From contig JBFWYD010000002.1 of NCBI GenBank assembly GCA_050186825.1, positions 1-64,000 of the forward strand: 64,000 nt of DNA, given 5' to 3'. The translations under genes and the position numbers were made by a program. A model generated the notes under the pieces. The model saw only the letters and a list, made by a program, of their open reading frames with translations. It searched no databases and was not told the origin of the DNA. Numbering within the stretch: position 1 is the stretch's first letter; each line of letters begins with the position of its first letter. This document shows positions 34,169-43,167 of this stretch, piece after piece. The DNA is from NORP233 sp050186825. GTDB taxonomy: Bacteria; Planctomycetota; J058.

Positions 34169-35083
34169 ATGGGGGGCATGCAACCCGATCGACCGAGCAC
34201 CACCGCCGAGATGGTCTGCGCCTGGCGCGCGCTGGAGTACCTCCTCCCCGAGGATCAGCGGATCCTCGACGACCCCTACGCGCGGGCCTTCCTGGGCCCC
34301 GCGCGCGGGGCCCTGCTGGACGCGGCCGAGAAGCTGCCGCCGCGCGCGCTGCTGGCGCTCTACCGGCGGGTGGACCGGGTGATCCACGGGGTGATGACCT
34401 TCGTGGTCGCGCGGCACCGCACGATCGACGAGCTGATCTGCGCGCAGGAGGGCCTGGAGCAGGTCGTGCTGCTGGGGACCGGCTACGACAGCCGGGCCAA
34501 GCGCCTCGTCGAGCGGCTACCCGCGGGGGTGACCTTCTTCGAGGTCGATCACCCCGCCACCGCGCGCCGCCGCGCGGAGCGCCTGGACGCGGCCTTCGGC
34601 GAGGGCCCGCGCGCGCGCACGGTCAGCGTGAACATCGACTTCCAGCGCGAGTCGCTCGAGGAGCGCCTGCGCGGCGCGGGCTTCGACCCCGCCCGCCGGA
34701 CCTTCTGGTCCTGGGAGGGCGTGTCGATGTACCTCGACGTCGAGCCGGTCAAGGACACCCTCGGGCTGATCGCGCGCAACTCGCCCCAGGGCTCGCTCCT
34801 GTGCTTCGACGTGTGGTGCCCGCCCCGCGACGGCCTCGCCAAGCTCGCGCTGCGCGACCTGCCGAACCTCGCGATGCGCTTCGTCTACAGCGAGCCCTTC
34901 GTGTGGGGCCCGCGCCCCGAGGAGCTCGAGCCGCTGCTCGCCGCGCAGGGCCTGGCGCTGATCGAGATGACCCCCGCCCGCGAGCTCGTGGCCCGCTACA
35001 CCCAGCGGCGCAAGGCGTGGTTCGAGGGGAAGGACTCGATGCACCTCTGCCTGGCCGAGGTGGACCGGGACTTGGCGCAGTAG
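34169..35083 (+). CDS. class I SAM-dependent methyltransferase, PPM/leucine carboxyl methyltransferase-like family
   Basis: A 304-residue cytoplasmic methyltransferase. Family features: an N-terminal helical region with DDPYARAFLG, the SAM-binding LLGTGYDSRAKRL (GxGxDSR) and acidic FEVDHPATARRR, and FWSWEGVSMYLD, all typical of the family that includes mycobacterial omega-type and leucine carboxyl methyltransferases. The substrate is unknown. The start may be ATG 34169 or the in-frame ATG 34178; a run of G between them makes neither clearly better. It is divergent from the kinase-Nudix gene and followed by a repeat-rich spacer. Confidence 0.85.
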   Translation: MGGMQPDRPSTTAEMVCAWRALEYLLPEDQRILDDPYARAFLGPARGALLDAAEKLPPRALLALYRRVDRVIHGVMTFVVARHRTIDELICAQEGLEQVVLLGTGYDSRAKRLVERLPAGVTFFEVDHPATARRRAERLDAAFGEGPRARTVSVNIDFQRESLEERLRGAGFDPARRTFWSWEGVSMYLDVEPVKDTLGLIARNSPQGSLLCFDVWCPPRDGLAKLALRDLPNLAMRFVYSEPFVWGPRPEELEPLLAAQGLALIEMTPARELVARYTQRRKAWFEGKDSMHLCLAEVDRDLAQ

Positions 35084-35306
35084 CGAGGCCTCCGGCTCCG
35101 CGGGCGTGCGGCGCAGGCGCGGGGGTCAGGAGCCGCGGGGGCGGTTCATTCAACGCAAAGACGCCAAGGCGCAGAGGCGCGAAGAGGTCGCGGGACTTCG
35201 AGGCCGGGAAGGAAGCAAAGAACGCGAAGGCCGGGTCGAGCCTGGAGACTCGCAGGCAGAGCGAGTTGCGAGCCCGGGTCGCGAGGGCCTGCGACAGCGT
35301 TGGTAA

Positions 35307-35338
35307 TCAGCGCAGAGATCGCAGAGAGCGCGGAGATC
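35307..35338 (+). repeat. dispersed repeat A, copy 1
   Basis: A 32-bp unit beginning TCAGCGCAGAGATCGCAGAG and ending CGCGGAGATC. Two further copies lie at 45373-45404 (same strand) and 45495-45526 (opposite strand). Confidence 0.8.
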
Positions 35339-35370
35339 CCGAGGTGTGAGCGGGGGCGCGCCTCCGAGGC

Positions 35371-35421
35371 GAGTCCGAGTCCGAGCCCGAGTCCGAGTCC
35401 GAGGCCGAGCCCGAGGTCCGA
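35371..35421 (+). repeat. GAGTCC hexanucleotide array
   Basis: About eight copies of GAGTCC/GAGCCC/GAGGCC. The same hexamer makes the 300-bp Ser-Asp coding array at 45655-45960. Confidence 0.8.
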
Positions 35422-35546
35422 GACCTCTCGACCGGCCTCTCCTCGTTCCTCTGCGGAGGGCTTCCAACCCGATCTTGTGATCGGAACGCGGTCCAGGCGC
35501 GTCGACCGCGCCTTGGCACTCTTCTCGGCCTTGGCGTTCCTCTCGG

Positions 35547-36635
35547 TCAGGCCCGGGCGGCGCGGCGCTCGAGGAGGGCGAGGCAGGCGGCGGCGGCGGC
35601 CTCGACCTCGAGGCTGTCCATGCAGGGCGAGATGCGGACCGGGCCGTCGGGCGTGTCCACGCGCGCGGCGTCGGGGCGCGGGCAGCGGCGGTAGCGGCAG
35701 GGGCTGCACTCGAGCTTGGCGGCGAGCACCTCGGTGCCCGGCCAGTAGGGGCCGTAGGTCCCGGTGTGCTTCGGGCCGTAGAGGCCGAGCACCGGGGCCC
35801 CGAGCGCGGCCGCCAGGTGGAGCGGGCCCGAGTCCACCCCGACGAACAGGTCCACCTGCTCGAGCAGGGCGGCCAGGTCGTGGAGGTCGCGGGTGGGCGG
35901 AGCGGCGGCCGTCCCGGGCGCCTGGGCGGCCAGGCGCTCGGCCAGGGCCTGCTCGCGCGCGCCGCCCCACACGAAGGTGACCGCCGCGCCGCGGGCGGCG
36001 AGGGCCGCGCCCAGCGCGGCGAAGCGCTCCTCGCGCCAGGCCTTGAGCGCGCCGAAGGCGGAGACGCCGGGATGCAAGGCCACACGGCCGAGCGGGCCGG
36101 GGGGCGGGAGCGCGAAGGCCGGGCGCGGGGCGAAGACCGGGCGCGGGGTCTCCGCGGGGCGGGCGTCGAGGGGGCGGAGCAGCTCGAGGTTGCGCTCGAT
36201 CTTGTGGACCCCGCGCGGGACGGCGGGGGGGACCTCGCTGAAGAACAGCCGGCTGCCCTCCTTGCCGTAGGGGCTCGGCTGCCCGATCCGCCGCGGCGCG
36301 CCCGAGAGCCGGGTCAGCGCGGCCGAGCGGAAGTTGCTCTGGAAGTCGAGCGCGACCTCGTAGCGCTCCTCGCGCAGGGCGCGCACGGCCTGGAGCATCT
36401 CGGTGCGCAGGCCAGCCAGCCGGCCAGCGCCCAGGGCCTCGGTCCAGCGCCGGCGCGGGACCACGTGCAGGCGGTCGAGCTGCGGGTGCCCCTCGAGCAG
36501 GCTCGCGGCCCGGTCCTCGACCGCCCAGCCGAGCTTGGCCCCCGGGAAGGCGGCCCGGAGCGCGGCCAGGGTCGGGAGCACGTGGATCACGTCCCCGAGG
36601 GCCGAGAGGCGGACGATGAGGATCGAGCGCGGCAC
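35547..36635 (-). CDS. glycosyltransferase family 9 (heptosyltransferase-like)
   Basis: A 362-residue cytoplasmic glycosyltransferase of the ADP-heptose-LPS heptosyltransferase family. Visible features: ILIVRLSALGDVIHVLPTLA at the N-terminus (GDVIH motif), LDFQSNFRSAAL, VALHPGVSAFGALKAW, and the donor-site FVGVDSGPLHLAAALGAP. The LECSPCRYRRCPRP cysteine cluster near the end is common in this family. It probably adds a sugar to lipopolysaccharide core. GTG 36635 directly starts the conserved core; a TAGGAT hexamer ends 7 nt upstream. The upstream in-frame extension lacks support. Exact acceptor unknown. Confidence 0.9.
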   Translation of the reverse strand: MPRSILIVRLSALGDVIHVLPTLAALRAAFPGAKLGWAVEDRAASLLEGHPQLDRLHVVPRRRWTEALGAGRLAGLRTEMLQAVRALREERYEVALDFQSNFRSAALTRLSGAPRRIGQPSPYGKEGSRLFFSEVPPAVPRGVHKIERNLELLRPLDARPAETPRPVFAPRPAFALPPPGPLGRVALHPGVSAFGALKAWREERFAALGAALAARGAAVTFVWGGAREQALAERLAAQAPGTAAAPPTRDLHDLAALLEQVDLFVGVDSGPLHLAAALGAPVLGLYGPKHTGTYGPYWPGTEVLAAKLECSPCRYRRCPRPDAARVDTPDGPVRISPCMDSLEVEAAAAACLALLERRAARA

Positions 36636-36642
36636 GCGGCGG

Positions 36643-36648
36643 ATCCTA
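36643..36648 (-). promoter_or_regulatory. -10-like TAGGAT of the glycosyltransferase gene
   Basis: TAGGAT on the minus strand ends 7 nt before GTG 36635; predicted leaderless or nearly leaderless transcript. Confidence 0.4.
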
Positions 36649-36737
36649 GCCGTGGAGCCGGCAGCGGGCGCGGAGCGCGGCCGCGCCGCGCTCACGCGAA
36701 GCCCGCGTCAGCGGGCGGAGCCGAGAGGACGGACGGG

Positions 36738-36926
36738 CTACTTGCCCGGCGCGGGGGCCGGGTCCTTGGCCGGCGCGGGGGCGGCCAGGCGGGCCTCCTT
36801 CTCCTTCTGCGCGGCGTCGATGTTGGCCTGGAGGTCCGCCGCGGGCGTGCCGCGGTTCGGCTCGTAGACGCTCGAGCAGCCGAGGGAGGCGACGACGAGG
36901 CAGGGGATCAGGATCAGGCGCTTCAT
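36738..36926 (-). CDS. small lipoprotein
   Basis: A 62-residue protein with a lipoprotein signal peptide: MKRLILIPCLVVASLGC, where LGC is the lipobox and Cys 17 the lipidated residue. The mature part is short, charged and helix-prone (DLQANIDAAQKEKEARL) and ends in a Pro/Ala/Lys tail, reminiscent of small peptidoglycan- or membrane-associated lipoproteins, but no family is recognised. ATG 36926 has GGAGAGG seven bases upstream. TACCCT at 36951-36956 may be the -10. A single-gene unit between two genes on the same strand. Confidence 0.8.
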   Translation of the reverse strand: MKRLILIPCLVVASLGCSSVYEPNRGTPAADLQANIDAAQKEKEARLAAPAPAKDPAPAPGK

Positions 36927-37005
36927 GGATGACCTCTCCGGTGGGCGCAGAGGGTAAGGGATTCCGTGGGCGCGCGGGAGCGCCAGCGATGTTCCCCCCC
37001 GGGGC

Positions 37006-38688
37006 TCAACGGTCCGGGTCGATCCTGGCCGGGGCGGGCTGCTTGGCGACCTGGCCGTCGAGCTCCTGGGCGAGGGCGGCGAGCTCGGCGCGGGGGACCT
37101 TGATCGGGCCCGTGTCGGGGCGGACGTGGGTGCCGGTCCAGGGGAACCAGGAGAAGAAGCGGGCCAGCAGCGCCTTCCGGTCGTCGGCCATGTAGTCGAA
37201 GTTGGCCCCGCGGTCGATCACCTCCCAGAAGTCCTTGGACGCGACCCGCAGCAGCTCATTCTTGATCGAGCTCAGCCGCTCGGGGCGCTCGTTCTCCATG
37301 TCGCGGTGGATGCGGCGCGCGCGCTCCTCGTCCTCGTGGAGCAGGTAGAAGGTCGCCAGCCGGAGCTGCGCCTTGCGCACCCCGCGCAGGGCGGCCTCCT
37401 GGGCCTCGTCCTCGGCCTCGCGGTCTAGCTCGAGCAGGGCGCCCAGTAGCGCGTCGTGGGCCTTGGACCCGTTCTGGCTGGCCAGCTCGCACAGCGAGGC
37501 CAGGTCGTAGGCGATCGTCTCGGTCACGAAGCCCAGCGCCATGCCGTTGGCCGTCTGGCCGTAGTAGCGCAGGTAGCCGGCGATCTCGACCACGCGCTCG
37601 TCGCGGCCGCCCGCGGTGAGGATCGCCTCGACCAGCTGGCGGTACTGGTTCATGACGTTGTAGGCGGTGCGCACCTGCTTCTTGTTGAGGGTGGCCCGCA
37701 GGTAGGTGTTGAAGAACTTGACCACCAGGCCCACCACCGGCTCCGCGCCGACCGCGAGCGCCGCCTCGCCCAGGTAGCGGGTGTCGATGGCGATCAGGTA
37801 GTTCATGTCGGGGTTGTCGGCCAGCGCCTCGTTGTAGATCGCCTGCCACTGGCGGAGCACCTTCCACTCCACCCACAGCCGGTCGCGGACCAGGTCGCGG
37901 AGCGAGTCCTGGTGCATGGCCACGAAGTCCGGGTTGCGCTCGACCTCCTCGCAGGGCTCGTGCCAGGCCTCGGGCAGCTCGCGCTTGCCGTGCAGGTAGG
38001 CCACGCCCAGGTGGCGCATGGCGTCCACCGCGCGCGCCGCGATGATCTTGTCGTGGTTGGCCATGGCCGAGAGCGTCACGTCCGAGAGCTGCTCGATGGC
38101 CTGGAGCACGTTGACCTGCGCCTTGGGCGGCTCGTCGCCGAGCGGCGGCGTGGCCAGGTCGATCGCCCCGTCGCGGATCCGCGACACGACCCGCTCGGGG
38201 TCGAGGAAGTCGAACACGTAGGCGAAGTAGGGGATCATCAGGAGCAGGCTGAGGGTCACCACGATCACGGCCGTGACCACCGAGGCCATGGGCATGAAGC
38301 CGTGGCCGACCGCGAGGCTGACCCAGATCGCCATCACGCCGCTCGTGACGAAGAAGCCGAGCACCACCACGTTGGTGCGCTCCTTCAGGAACAGCTCGGT
38401 GACGCGCGGCGTGTAGCGGGTGGCCGCGAGCTGCACGACGATCGCCACGACCGTCATCACGATGCCCACCACCGCGGCCACGGTCTGGGCCAGGTTGCCG
38501 AGCGCGTTCTGGAGGGTCTCCAGGTCGTAGTGGAACAGCTGCGCGAAGGGCCCGCGCTCGCGGGCGCCCACGTACCAGTCGTAGGAGAAGGGGATCAGCA
38601 GCATCAGCGCGGTGACCACGGCCAGCGCGAACACCGGCAGCAGCCAGATTCGCCTCAGCTCCGCCCAAGACATCCCGCGGCGCTTCAC
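37006..38688 (-). CDS. DUF2254-like integral membrane protein
   Basis: A 560-residue inner-membrane protein. Four hydrophobic helices lie in the first 185 residues (LLPVFALAVVTALMLLIPF, VAAVVGIVMTVVAIVVQLAA, VVVLGFFVTSGVMAIWV, VVTAVIVVTLSLLLMIPY). The sequence between helices 2 and 3 (RYTPRVTELFLKERTNVV) matches the DUF2254 pattern. The long C-terminal part is helical and predicted cytoplasmic. Function unknown. The start is GTG 38688 with GGGAGG five bases upstream, overlapping the stop of a 21-codon ORF that links it to the HEAT-repeat gene, so translation of the two large genes may be coupled. Confidence 0.6.
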   Translation of the reverse strand: MKRRGMSWAELRRIWLLPVFALAVVTALMLLIPFSYDWYVGARERGPFAQLFHYDLETLQNALGNLAQTVAAVVGIVMTVVAIVVQLAATRYTPRVTELFLKERTNVVVLGFFVTSGVMAIWVSLAVGHGFMPMASVVTAVIVVTLSLLLMIPYFAYVFDFLDPERVVSRIRDGAIDLATPPLGDEPPKAQVNVLQAIEQLSDVTLSAMANHDKIIAARAVDAMRHLGVAYLHGKRELPEAWHEPCEEVERNPDFVAMHQDSLRDLVRDRLWVEWKVLRQWQAIYNEALADNPDMNYLIAIDTRYLGEAALAVGAEPVVGLVVKFFNTYLRATLNKKQVRTAYNVMNQYRQLVEAILTAGGRDERVVEIAGYLRYYGQTANGMALGFVTETIAYDLASLCELASQNGSKAHDALLGALLELDREAEDEAQEAALRGVRKAQLRLATFYLLHEDEERARRIHRDMENERPERLSSIKNELLRVASKDFWEVIDRGANFDYMADDRKALLARFFSWFPWTGTHVRPDTGPIKVPRAELAALAQELDGQVAKQPAPARIDPDR

Positions 38689-38750
38689 GCCCGCCTCCCG
38701 CTCATCGCGGCCCCGAGCATCGAGGCACCGCTCATCGAGGCCCAGCTCAT
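38685..38750 (-). CDS. 21-codon bridging ORF built of 15-bp repeats
   Basis: ATG at 38750 lies inside the stop of the upstream HEAT-repeat gene (ATGA overlap), and its TGA stop lies inside the GTG start of the DUF2254-like gene (GTGA overlap). It encodes MSWASMSGASMLGAAMSGRR plus Ala. Four in-frame ATG codons sit 15 nt apart because the DNA is a 15-bp repeat (ATGAGCTGGGCCTCG and variants). It contains the ribosome binding site of the next gene. Either it is a translated leader that couples the two genes or a repeat that expanded at this junction. Confidence 0.45.
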   Translation of the reverse strand: MSWASMSGASMLGAAMSGRRA

Positions 38751-41700
38751 CGGGGGACCGTCCCCGGCCGCCGCGCGCCGCGCTCGCGCTCGGCCTTCAC
38801 GAAGCGCTCGGCGACGGCCTTGAGCTCCGCCGTCCCGCGCATGGACGGGTCGTAGCCGTGGGTCTCGCCGCTGAGCTTGACCAGGGCGGCGAGCTTCTCC
38901 TTGAGCACCCAGCCCAGCTCCTCGCCCACGAGCGAGGCCACGAGCGCCTTGCGGACCCGCTCGGTGGGCACCTCGGCCGCCTTGCGCGCCGCCTGGAAGC
39001 GGTCGCTCGGGTTCTTGGAGCCGAGCTTCTGGACCAGCTCGTCCACCTCGCCGGCCGGGTGCTCGGCGCCCGTCCACCACTCGCGGAAGCGCTGGCTCTG
39101 GAGCGAGCGGTCGCCCTTCTCGTCGAAGCTCGCCTTCCCCTTGGCGAGCACGGCCAGGGTCCGCCCCGCGAAGGCCCATGACTCCAGGGCCAGGTCGGCG
39201 CGCCCGACCAGGCGGATCAGCCCCGGCACCACCCGGTCGTTGGGCGCGGTCTCGAGCAGGCGCTGGGCCGCCTCGCGCCCCTCCTTGCGCTCGCTGGCCG
39301 TGGCCACCTTGAGCACGGTCTCGAGCGCCGCGTCGTCGAGCAGGCTCGGCTTGGCCGGATCCTGGGGCGAGAGCCAGTCGCCCACGTCCTGCCGGATCGT
39401 GGGGTGCTCGTCGGCCAGCCCCTGCGCCAGCAGCGTGGTCCGCCCCGGGCCGCCCCGGGCGTCGGCCAGGAACTGGTAGCCGTGCAGGCGCTCGTTGGGG
39501 TCCTCGCTGAGGGTCAGGGAGCCGATCGCGGCCACCTCGGCCTTCGTCAGCTGCGCGCCTTGCACCTGCTGGAGGAGGAAGTCGCCCCAGCCGCGGCCGC
39601 CGATCTTGAGGGTCACGATCTGGCGGCGCCGGTCGCCGAGCAGGCGGGCCATGGCCTCGATCGAGAGCTGGCCCTGCGCGTCGAGGTAGCGCATGGCGAT
39701 CTGGGCCACGTAGTTGCGGTTGAAGTCCTCGGGGTCGCGGGCGCCGCGCTCGAGGCCCACCGGGTCGATCATCTCGCGCCGCTCGACGTCGCTCATCCCC
39801 TTGCGCTGGAGCGCGCGGTTGATCGCCTGCGCCGCCGTGAAGGCCGTCTCGCGCACCTTGTCGCCGAGGGCCAGGCACAGCACGCGCAGCCCGGCCGGGG
39901 TCGGCTTCTCGGCCAGCGCCTTGACCGCGACCAGGCGGATCTGGTCGTCCTTGTCCTGCACGGCCCGCGCCAGGAGGCGCGCGGCGCGCGCGTCCTGGCC
40001 GACCGCGAAGGCCAGGCTCTTGATCACCGCCAGGCGCACGCTCGGCTCGGGGTCGCCGAGCAGCGGCTCGACCTCGCCCAGCGCCCGCCCCTCGCTCTTC
40101 TCCATGGCGCCCGCCACGGCCAGGGCGCGCACCTCGGGCTCGGGGTCCTTGAGCGCCGCGACCAGGATCGGCACGTCCTCGGCCGTCCCGTTCTTGATCA
40201 GCAGCTCGGCCGCCTTCTTGCGGTCCTGGGCCGGCAGCTCGCCGCGCAGGGCGCGGGCCAGGAGCTCGATCCCGCGCCGGTCCTTCTTCTCGAGCAGCAC
40301 GCCCGCCGCGTAGAAGGCGACCCGCGAGTCCTGGTCGCGCATCAGGTCCACCATCAGCGCCAGCACGCCCGGGTCGTCGATCGCGCCCAGGTCCACCAGG
40401 GCCTGGAGGCGGACCTCGGGGTTGGGGTGCGTCAGGCGGTTGAGCAGGTCGGGGATCTTGGCCGCCCAGTCGCTCTTGATCAGCGGACCCCAGCGCACGA
40501 GCCGCGCGGCGCGGTCGAGCTCGCCCAGGGCGATCGCCGCGCGGAGCGCGACCTCGGGGTCCTGGTCCTTGGCCGCGGCGACGAGCTGGTCGCGCGGGAC
40601 CATGGTCTCGCTGGTCAGGAGCGCGATGCTGGCCGCCGCGCGCACGGGGTAGCGCGGGTCGCCGAGGGCGGCCAGCGCGGCGTCGCCCGTGGCGAAGGTC
40701 GGCCCGGCCGCGGCGCCCTCGCCGTAGGCGGTCACGCCCCGGGGCGCGGTCGAGACCAGCCGGCCTCCGGCCACGAGCAGGTTCCCGGGCTCGTCCTGGA
40801 GCGCGAAGCGCTGCGGCGCGCCGCCCGCGAGGTCGAGCACCTGGAGCTCGCCGCCCGCGGCCACGAACAGGCGCGGCCCGGCCGCGGTCTCGGCCGCGGC
40901 CATGTAGGCGTCGTCGGGCTTCGGGAGCGTGAGCAGCTCCTTGGCGCCGGCTCGGTCCACCGCGAGCACCTTGCCCTCGCTGGTGCCGATCACGCCGTGG
41001 GCCAGGGCGCCGACGATCCGCGCGCCCTTGGCGTCCACGCCGCCGCGGCGCTCGCCCGTGCGCGCGTCGAGGGCCAGGAAGCCCCGGCCGTCGGCGGCGG
41101 CCAGCCACAGGTCGCGCCCGACCAGGGCCATGGTCGAGGGCTCGCGCCGGCGCGCGGGCTGCTGGGGCTGCCCCTCGCGCGGCATGGGGAATGGGAAGCC
41201 GGCCGGGCCGCGGCGGCCGCCGCGGCGGTCGCGGGTCGAGGCGTAGCTGCGCAGCCAGAGCACCTCGCCGTGGGCGTCGACGGCGGCCACGGCGCCGTGG
41301 CCGGTGGCGGCGAACACGCGGCCGGGGCCCGCGGTCAGGGCCGGCTCGGGCAGCTCGCCCCCGGTCTCGGCCGCGAGGAACACGCTCCAGGCGAAGCGCC
41401 CGCTCGTGAGCTCGACCGCGATCAGGTGCACCTCGCGGTCGCGATGCGCGGTCACGAGCGGGAGCACGGCCACCTCGCCGATCACGGCCGGCGCGGCCGC
41501 GTCCGCGAAGCTCGCGTCGAAGTCGATCCCGGCCGCGCGCTGGAGGCGCGAGAGGCGCTCGCTCCAGAGGGCGCGCCCGCTGGCCTGGTCGATCCCGGTC
41601 ACGTGGTCGCGCTCGAGGCACACCACCACCCCGCCGCCGCAGGCGAGCGGGCAGAGCCCCTCGGGGCGGTGGAAGGCGTCGATCTCGTGCAGGGGGGTGC

Positions 41701-42550
41701 GCCAGCGCAGCTTGCCCGTCGCGAGCTCGATCGCGAGCGCGTGGCTGCCGTCGTGCAGGTAGACGGTGGTCCCGTCGCTCTCGGGCCGCGACCAGGCCTG
41801 GGTGCCGCCCTGCTTGGTCTCGTAGTAGCCGAACACCTCGCGCCGCCAGGCCAGCGCGCCCGGCGCGGAGGGGGCGGCCGGGAGCGGCACGGCGAAGCGC
41901 TCGAGCCAGGCGCTGGCCTCCTGGCGGAAGGCCTGGAAGCGCGGGTCCTGGAGCTCGTCCAGGGCGTTGCGCGCCTCGCCGCCGCGCCCGGCGTGGATCA
42001 GGGCCAGGACGTGCAGGCGCAGGACCTCGTCGCGCTCGGGCCCGGTGGGGAGCGTGGCCAAGAGCGCCTCGAGGTGCAGCAGCGCCGCGTCGGGGTTGCC
42101 GCGCTCGATGTAGCGGTTGGCGAGCAGCCGGCGCGCGGCCTCGACCTCGGGCGTGGCCGGGTGCTCGGCCAGGACCCGCTCGAAGGGGTCGGGCCGCGGG
42201 GAGCGGCGGCCGATGGCGAACAGCTGCTTGGCCTCCTCGCCGTGGATCAGCAGGTAGGCGTCGCGCCCCTGCCCGGTCAGCGCGCGCAGCCGCCGCCGCG
42301 CCTCGCTGCGCACGCTCACGTAGCCGTCCTTGGCCGCGAACAGCTTGGCGCCGCCGTCGGTCAGCAGCCGGTCCAGGCCGAGCACGACCTGGTCCCACTG
42401 CCCGCGCCGCCCCAGCTCCTCGAGCCGCTTGAGGCTAGTCTCGGCCTCGGGGTCGGTCGGCAGGATCAGCCGGTCGGAGCCCTGCCCCAGGACGGGCGCG
42501 GCGCAGGCCAGGAGCAGGACGAACGGGAGCAAGGGCTGCGGCGCCTTCAC
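38747..42550 (-). CDS. secreted protein with PQQ-like beta-propeller and HEAT repeats
   Basis: A 1267-residue exported protein. Signal peptide: LLPFVLLLACAAPVLGQG. An N-terminal helical region (about 25-230) has TPR-like units (AARRLLANRYIERGNPDAAL). Residues about 240-650 carry blades of a PQQ-binding-like propeller (ALAIELATGKLRWRTPL, HVTGIDQASGRALWSERL, AVAAVDAHGEVLWLRS). The second half has HEAT/PBS-lyase repeats (DQDPEVALRAAIALGELDR, DPEPEVRALAVAGAMEKSEG). Such proteins are common in Planctomycetes and thought to bind or modify partners at the cell surface; no substrate can be given. The start is GTG 42550, with TAGACT at 42587-42592 as possible -10. Confidence 0.85.
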   Translation of the reverse strand: MKAPQPLLPFVLLLACAAPVLGQGSDRLILPTDPEAETSLKRLEELGRRGQWDQVVLGLDRLLTDGGAKLFAAKDGYVSVRSEARRRLRALTGQGRDAYLLIHGEEAKQLFAIGRRSPRPDPFERVLAEHPATPEVEAARRLLANRYIERGNPDAALLHLEALLATLPTGPERDEVLRLHVLALIHAGRGGEARNALDELQDPRFQAFRQEASAWLERFAVPLPAAPSAPGALAWRREVFGYYETKQGGTQAWSRPESDGTTVYLHDGSHALAIELATGKLRWRTPLHEIDAFHRPEGLCPLACGGGVVVCLERDHVTGIDQASGRALWSERLSRLQRAAGIDFDASFADAAAPAVIGEVAVLPLVTAHRDREVHLIAVELTSGRFAWSVFLAAETGGELPEPALTAGPGRVFAATGHGAVAAVDAHGEVLWLRSYASTRDRRGGRRGPAGFPFPMPREGQPQQPARRREPSTMALVGRDLWLAAADGRGFLALDARTGERRGGVDAKGARIVGALAHGVIGTSEGKVLAVDRAGAKELLTLPKPDDAYMAAAETAAGPRLFVAAGGELQVLDLAGGAPQRFALQDEPGNLLVAGGRLVSTAPRGVTAYGEGAAAGPTFATGDAALAALGDPRYPVRAAASIALLTSETMVPRDQLVAAAKDQDPEVALRAAIALGELDRAARLVRWGPLIKSDWAAKIPDLLNRLTHPNPEVRLQALVDLGAIDDPGVLALMVDLMRDQDSRVAFYAAGVLLEKKDRRGIELLARALRGELPAQDRKKAAELLIKNGTAEDVPILVAALKDPEPEVRALAVAGAMEKSEGRALGEVEPLLGDPEPSVRLAVIKSLAFAVGQDARAARLLARAVQDKDDQIRLVAVKALAEKPTPAGLRVLCLALGDKVRETAFTAAQAINRALQRKGMSDVERREMIDPVGLERGARDPEDFNRNYVAQIAMRYLDAQGQLSIEAMARLLGDRRRQIVTLKIGGRGWGDFLLQQVQGAQLTKAEVAAIGSLTLSEDPNERLHGYQFLADARGGPGRTTLLAQGLADEHPTIRQDVGDWLSPQDPAKPSLLDDAALETVLKVATASERKEGREAAQRLLETAPNDRVVPGLIRLVGRADLALESWAFAGRTLAVLAKGKASFDEKGDRSLQSQRFREWWTGAEHPAGEVDELVQKLGSKNPSDRFQAARKAAEVPTERVRKALVASLVGEELGWVLKEKLAALVKLSGETHGYDPSMRGTAELKAVAERFVKAERERGARRPGTVPR

Positions 42551-42693
42551 GGTCGGACCTCCGCCGGGGAGCGCGTGGGGCCGGCCAGTCTACCGGCTGC
42601 GGGCCGCGAGCCGGCCACCTCCGAGGCGTCCCGTGCGAGGTGACAGGCCTCGCCCCCGGGCCGCGTCCCGAGGTCCCGGCCGGGAGGGTCGAG

Positions 42694-43167
42694 ATGGAAC
42701 AGCCAGCCAGCGCGCCGGTGGGAGCCTTGGTCGCCGCAAGACTCCGGGACCCCGGAGTCGCAGGTCCCGGGCGGGCCTTCCGCGGGACCGTGATCGCGCG
42801 CCGCCCGGGCAGCTTCACCGTGCGCCGCGTCGTCCGCGGCCAGGGCGTGGAGCGCAGCTTCCCCACGGCCAGCCCCCGGCTTGCGAGCGTCGAGGTCGAG
42901 CGTCGAGGAGCGGTCCGCCGCGCGAAGCTCTACTACCTGCGCGACCGTAGCCCCGGTGCAGCCGTCCTCCCCGAGGTCGCCCCGGCCGCCCAGCCGAAGG
43001 GGCGCAGGAAGCGCGGCGCGCGCGCCAAGGCCCTGCGCCAGGCCCGCGCGGCCGCGCAGGATCGCCGTCGGCCCCCGGACGAGGGCGCGACCGGCGTGCT
43101 CGCGCGGCTGCGGCCGACGGACCCGCCGCGCGTGCCCCCGGGTCAGCGGCGCGCGAGGCACCGCTAG
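42694..43167 (+). CDS. rplS: ribosomal protein L19-like protein
   Basis: A 157-residue protein whose middle (about 17-87) matches bacterial L19: FRGTVIARRPGSFTVRRVV, GQGVERSFPTASPRLASVEV and RRGAVRRAKLYYLRDRS. The usual first ~15-20 residues of L19 are replaced by an Ala/Pro-rich leader, and a basic Arg/Pro-rich tail of about 65 residues is added. The gene stands alone rather than in an rpsP-rimM-trmD-rplS operon. ATG 42694 follows GGGAGGG by five bases, which decides the start over GTG 42640. It may be the only L19 of this genome or a paralogue. Its stop overlaps the convergent gene by CTAG. Confidence 0.75.
   Translation: MEQPASAPVGALVAARLRDPGVAGPGRAFRGTVIARRPGSFTVRRVVRGQGVERSFPTASPRLASVEVERRGAVRRAKLYYLRDRSPGAAVLPEVAPAAQPKGRRKRGARAKALRQARAAAQDRRRPPDEGATGVLARLRPTDPPRVPPGQRRARHR

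Larger units (their letters stand above)
35084..35546. other. 463-bp intergenic spacer filled with repeats
   Basis: No gene is supported. In order it holds the half-palindrome GGCGGTTCATTCAA (35140-35153), an element CGCAAAGACGCCAAGGCGCAG (35154-), repeat A (35307-35338), a GAGTCC hexamer array (35371-35421) and, near the end, an inverted copy of the AACGCxAAGGCC word found at 35219. Together it looks like a nested, non-coding repeat island between two convergent genes. Confidence 0.6.

Noticed and set aside
35208..35546. Possible frame-shifted gene between the methyltransferase and the glycosyltransferase
   Set aside because: All frames read as repeat-derived low-complexity sequence without a start signal.
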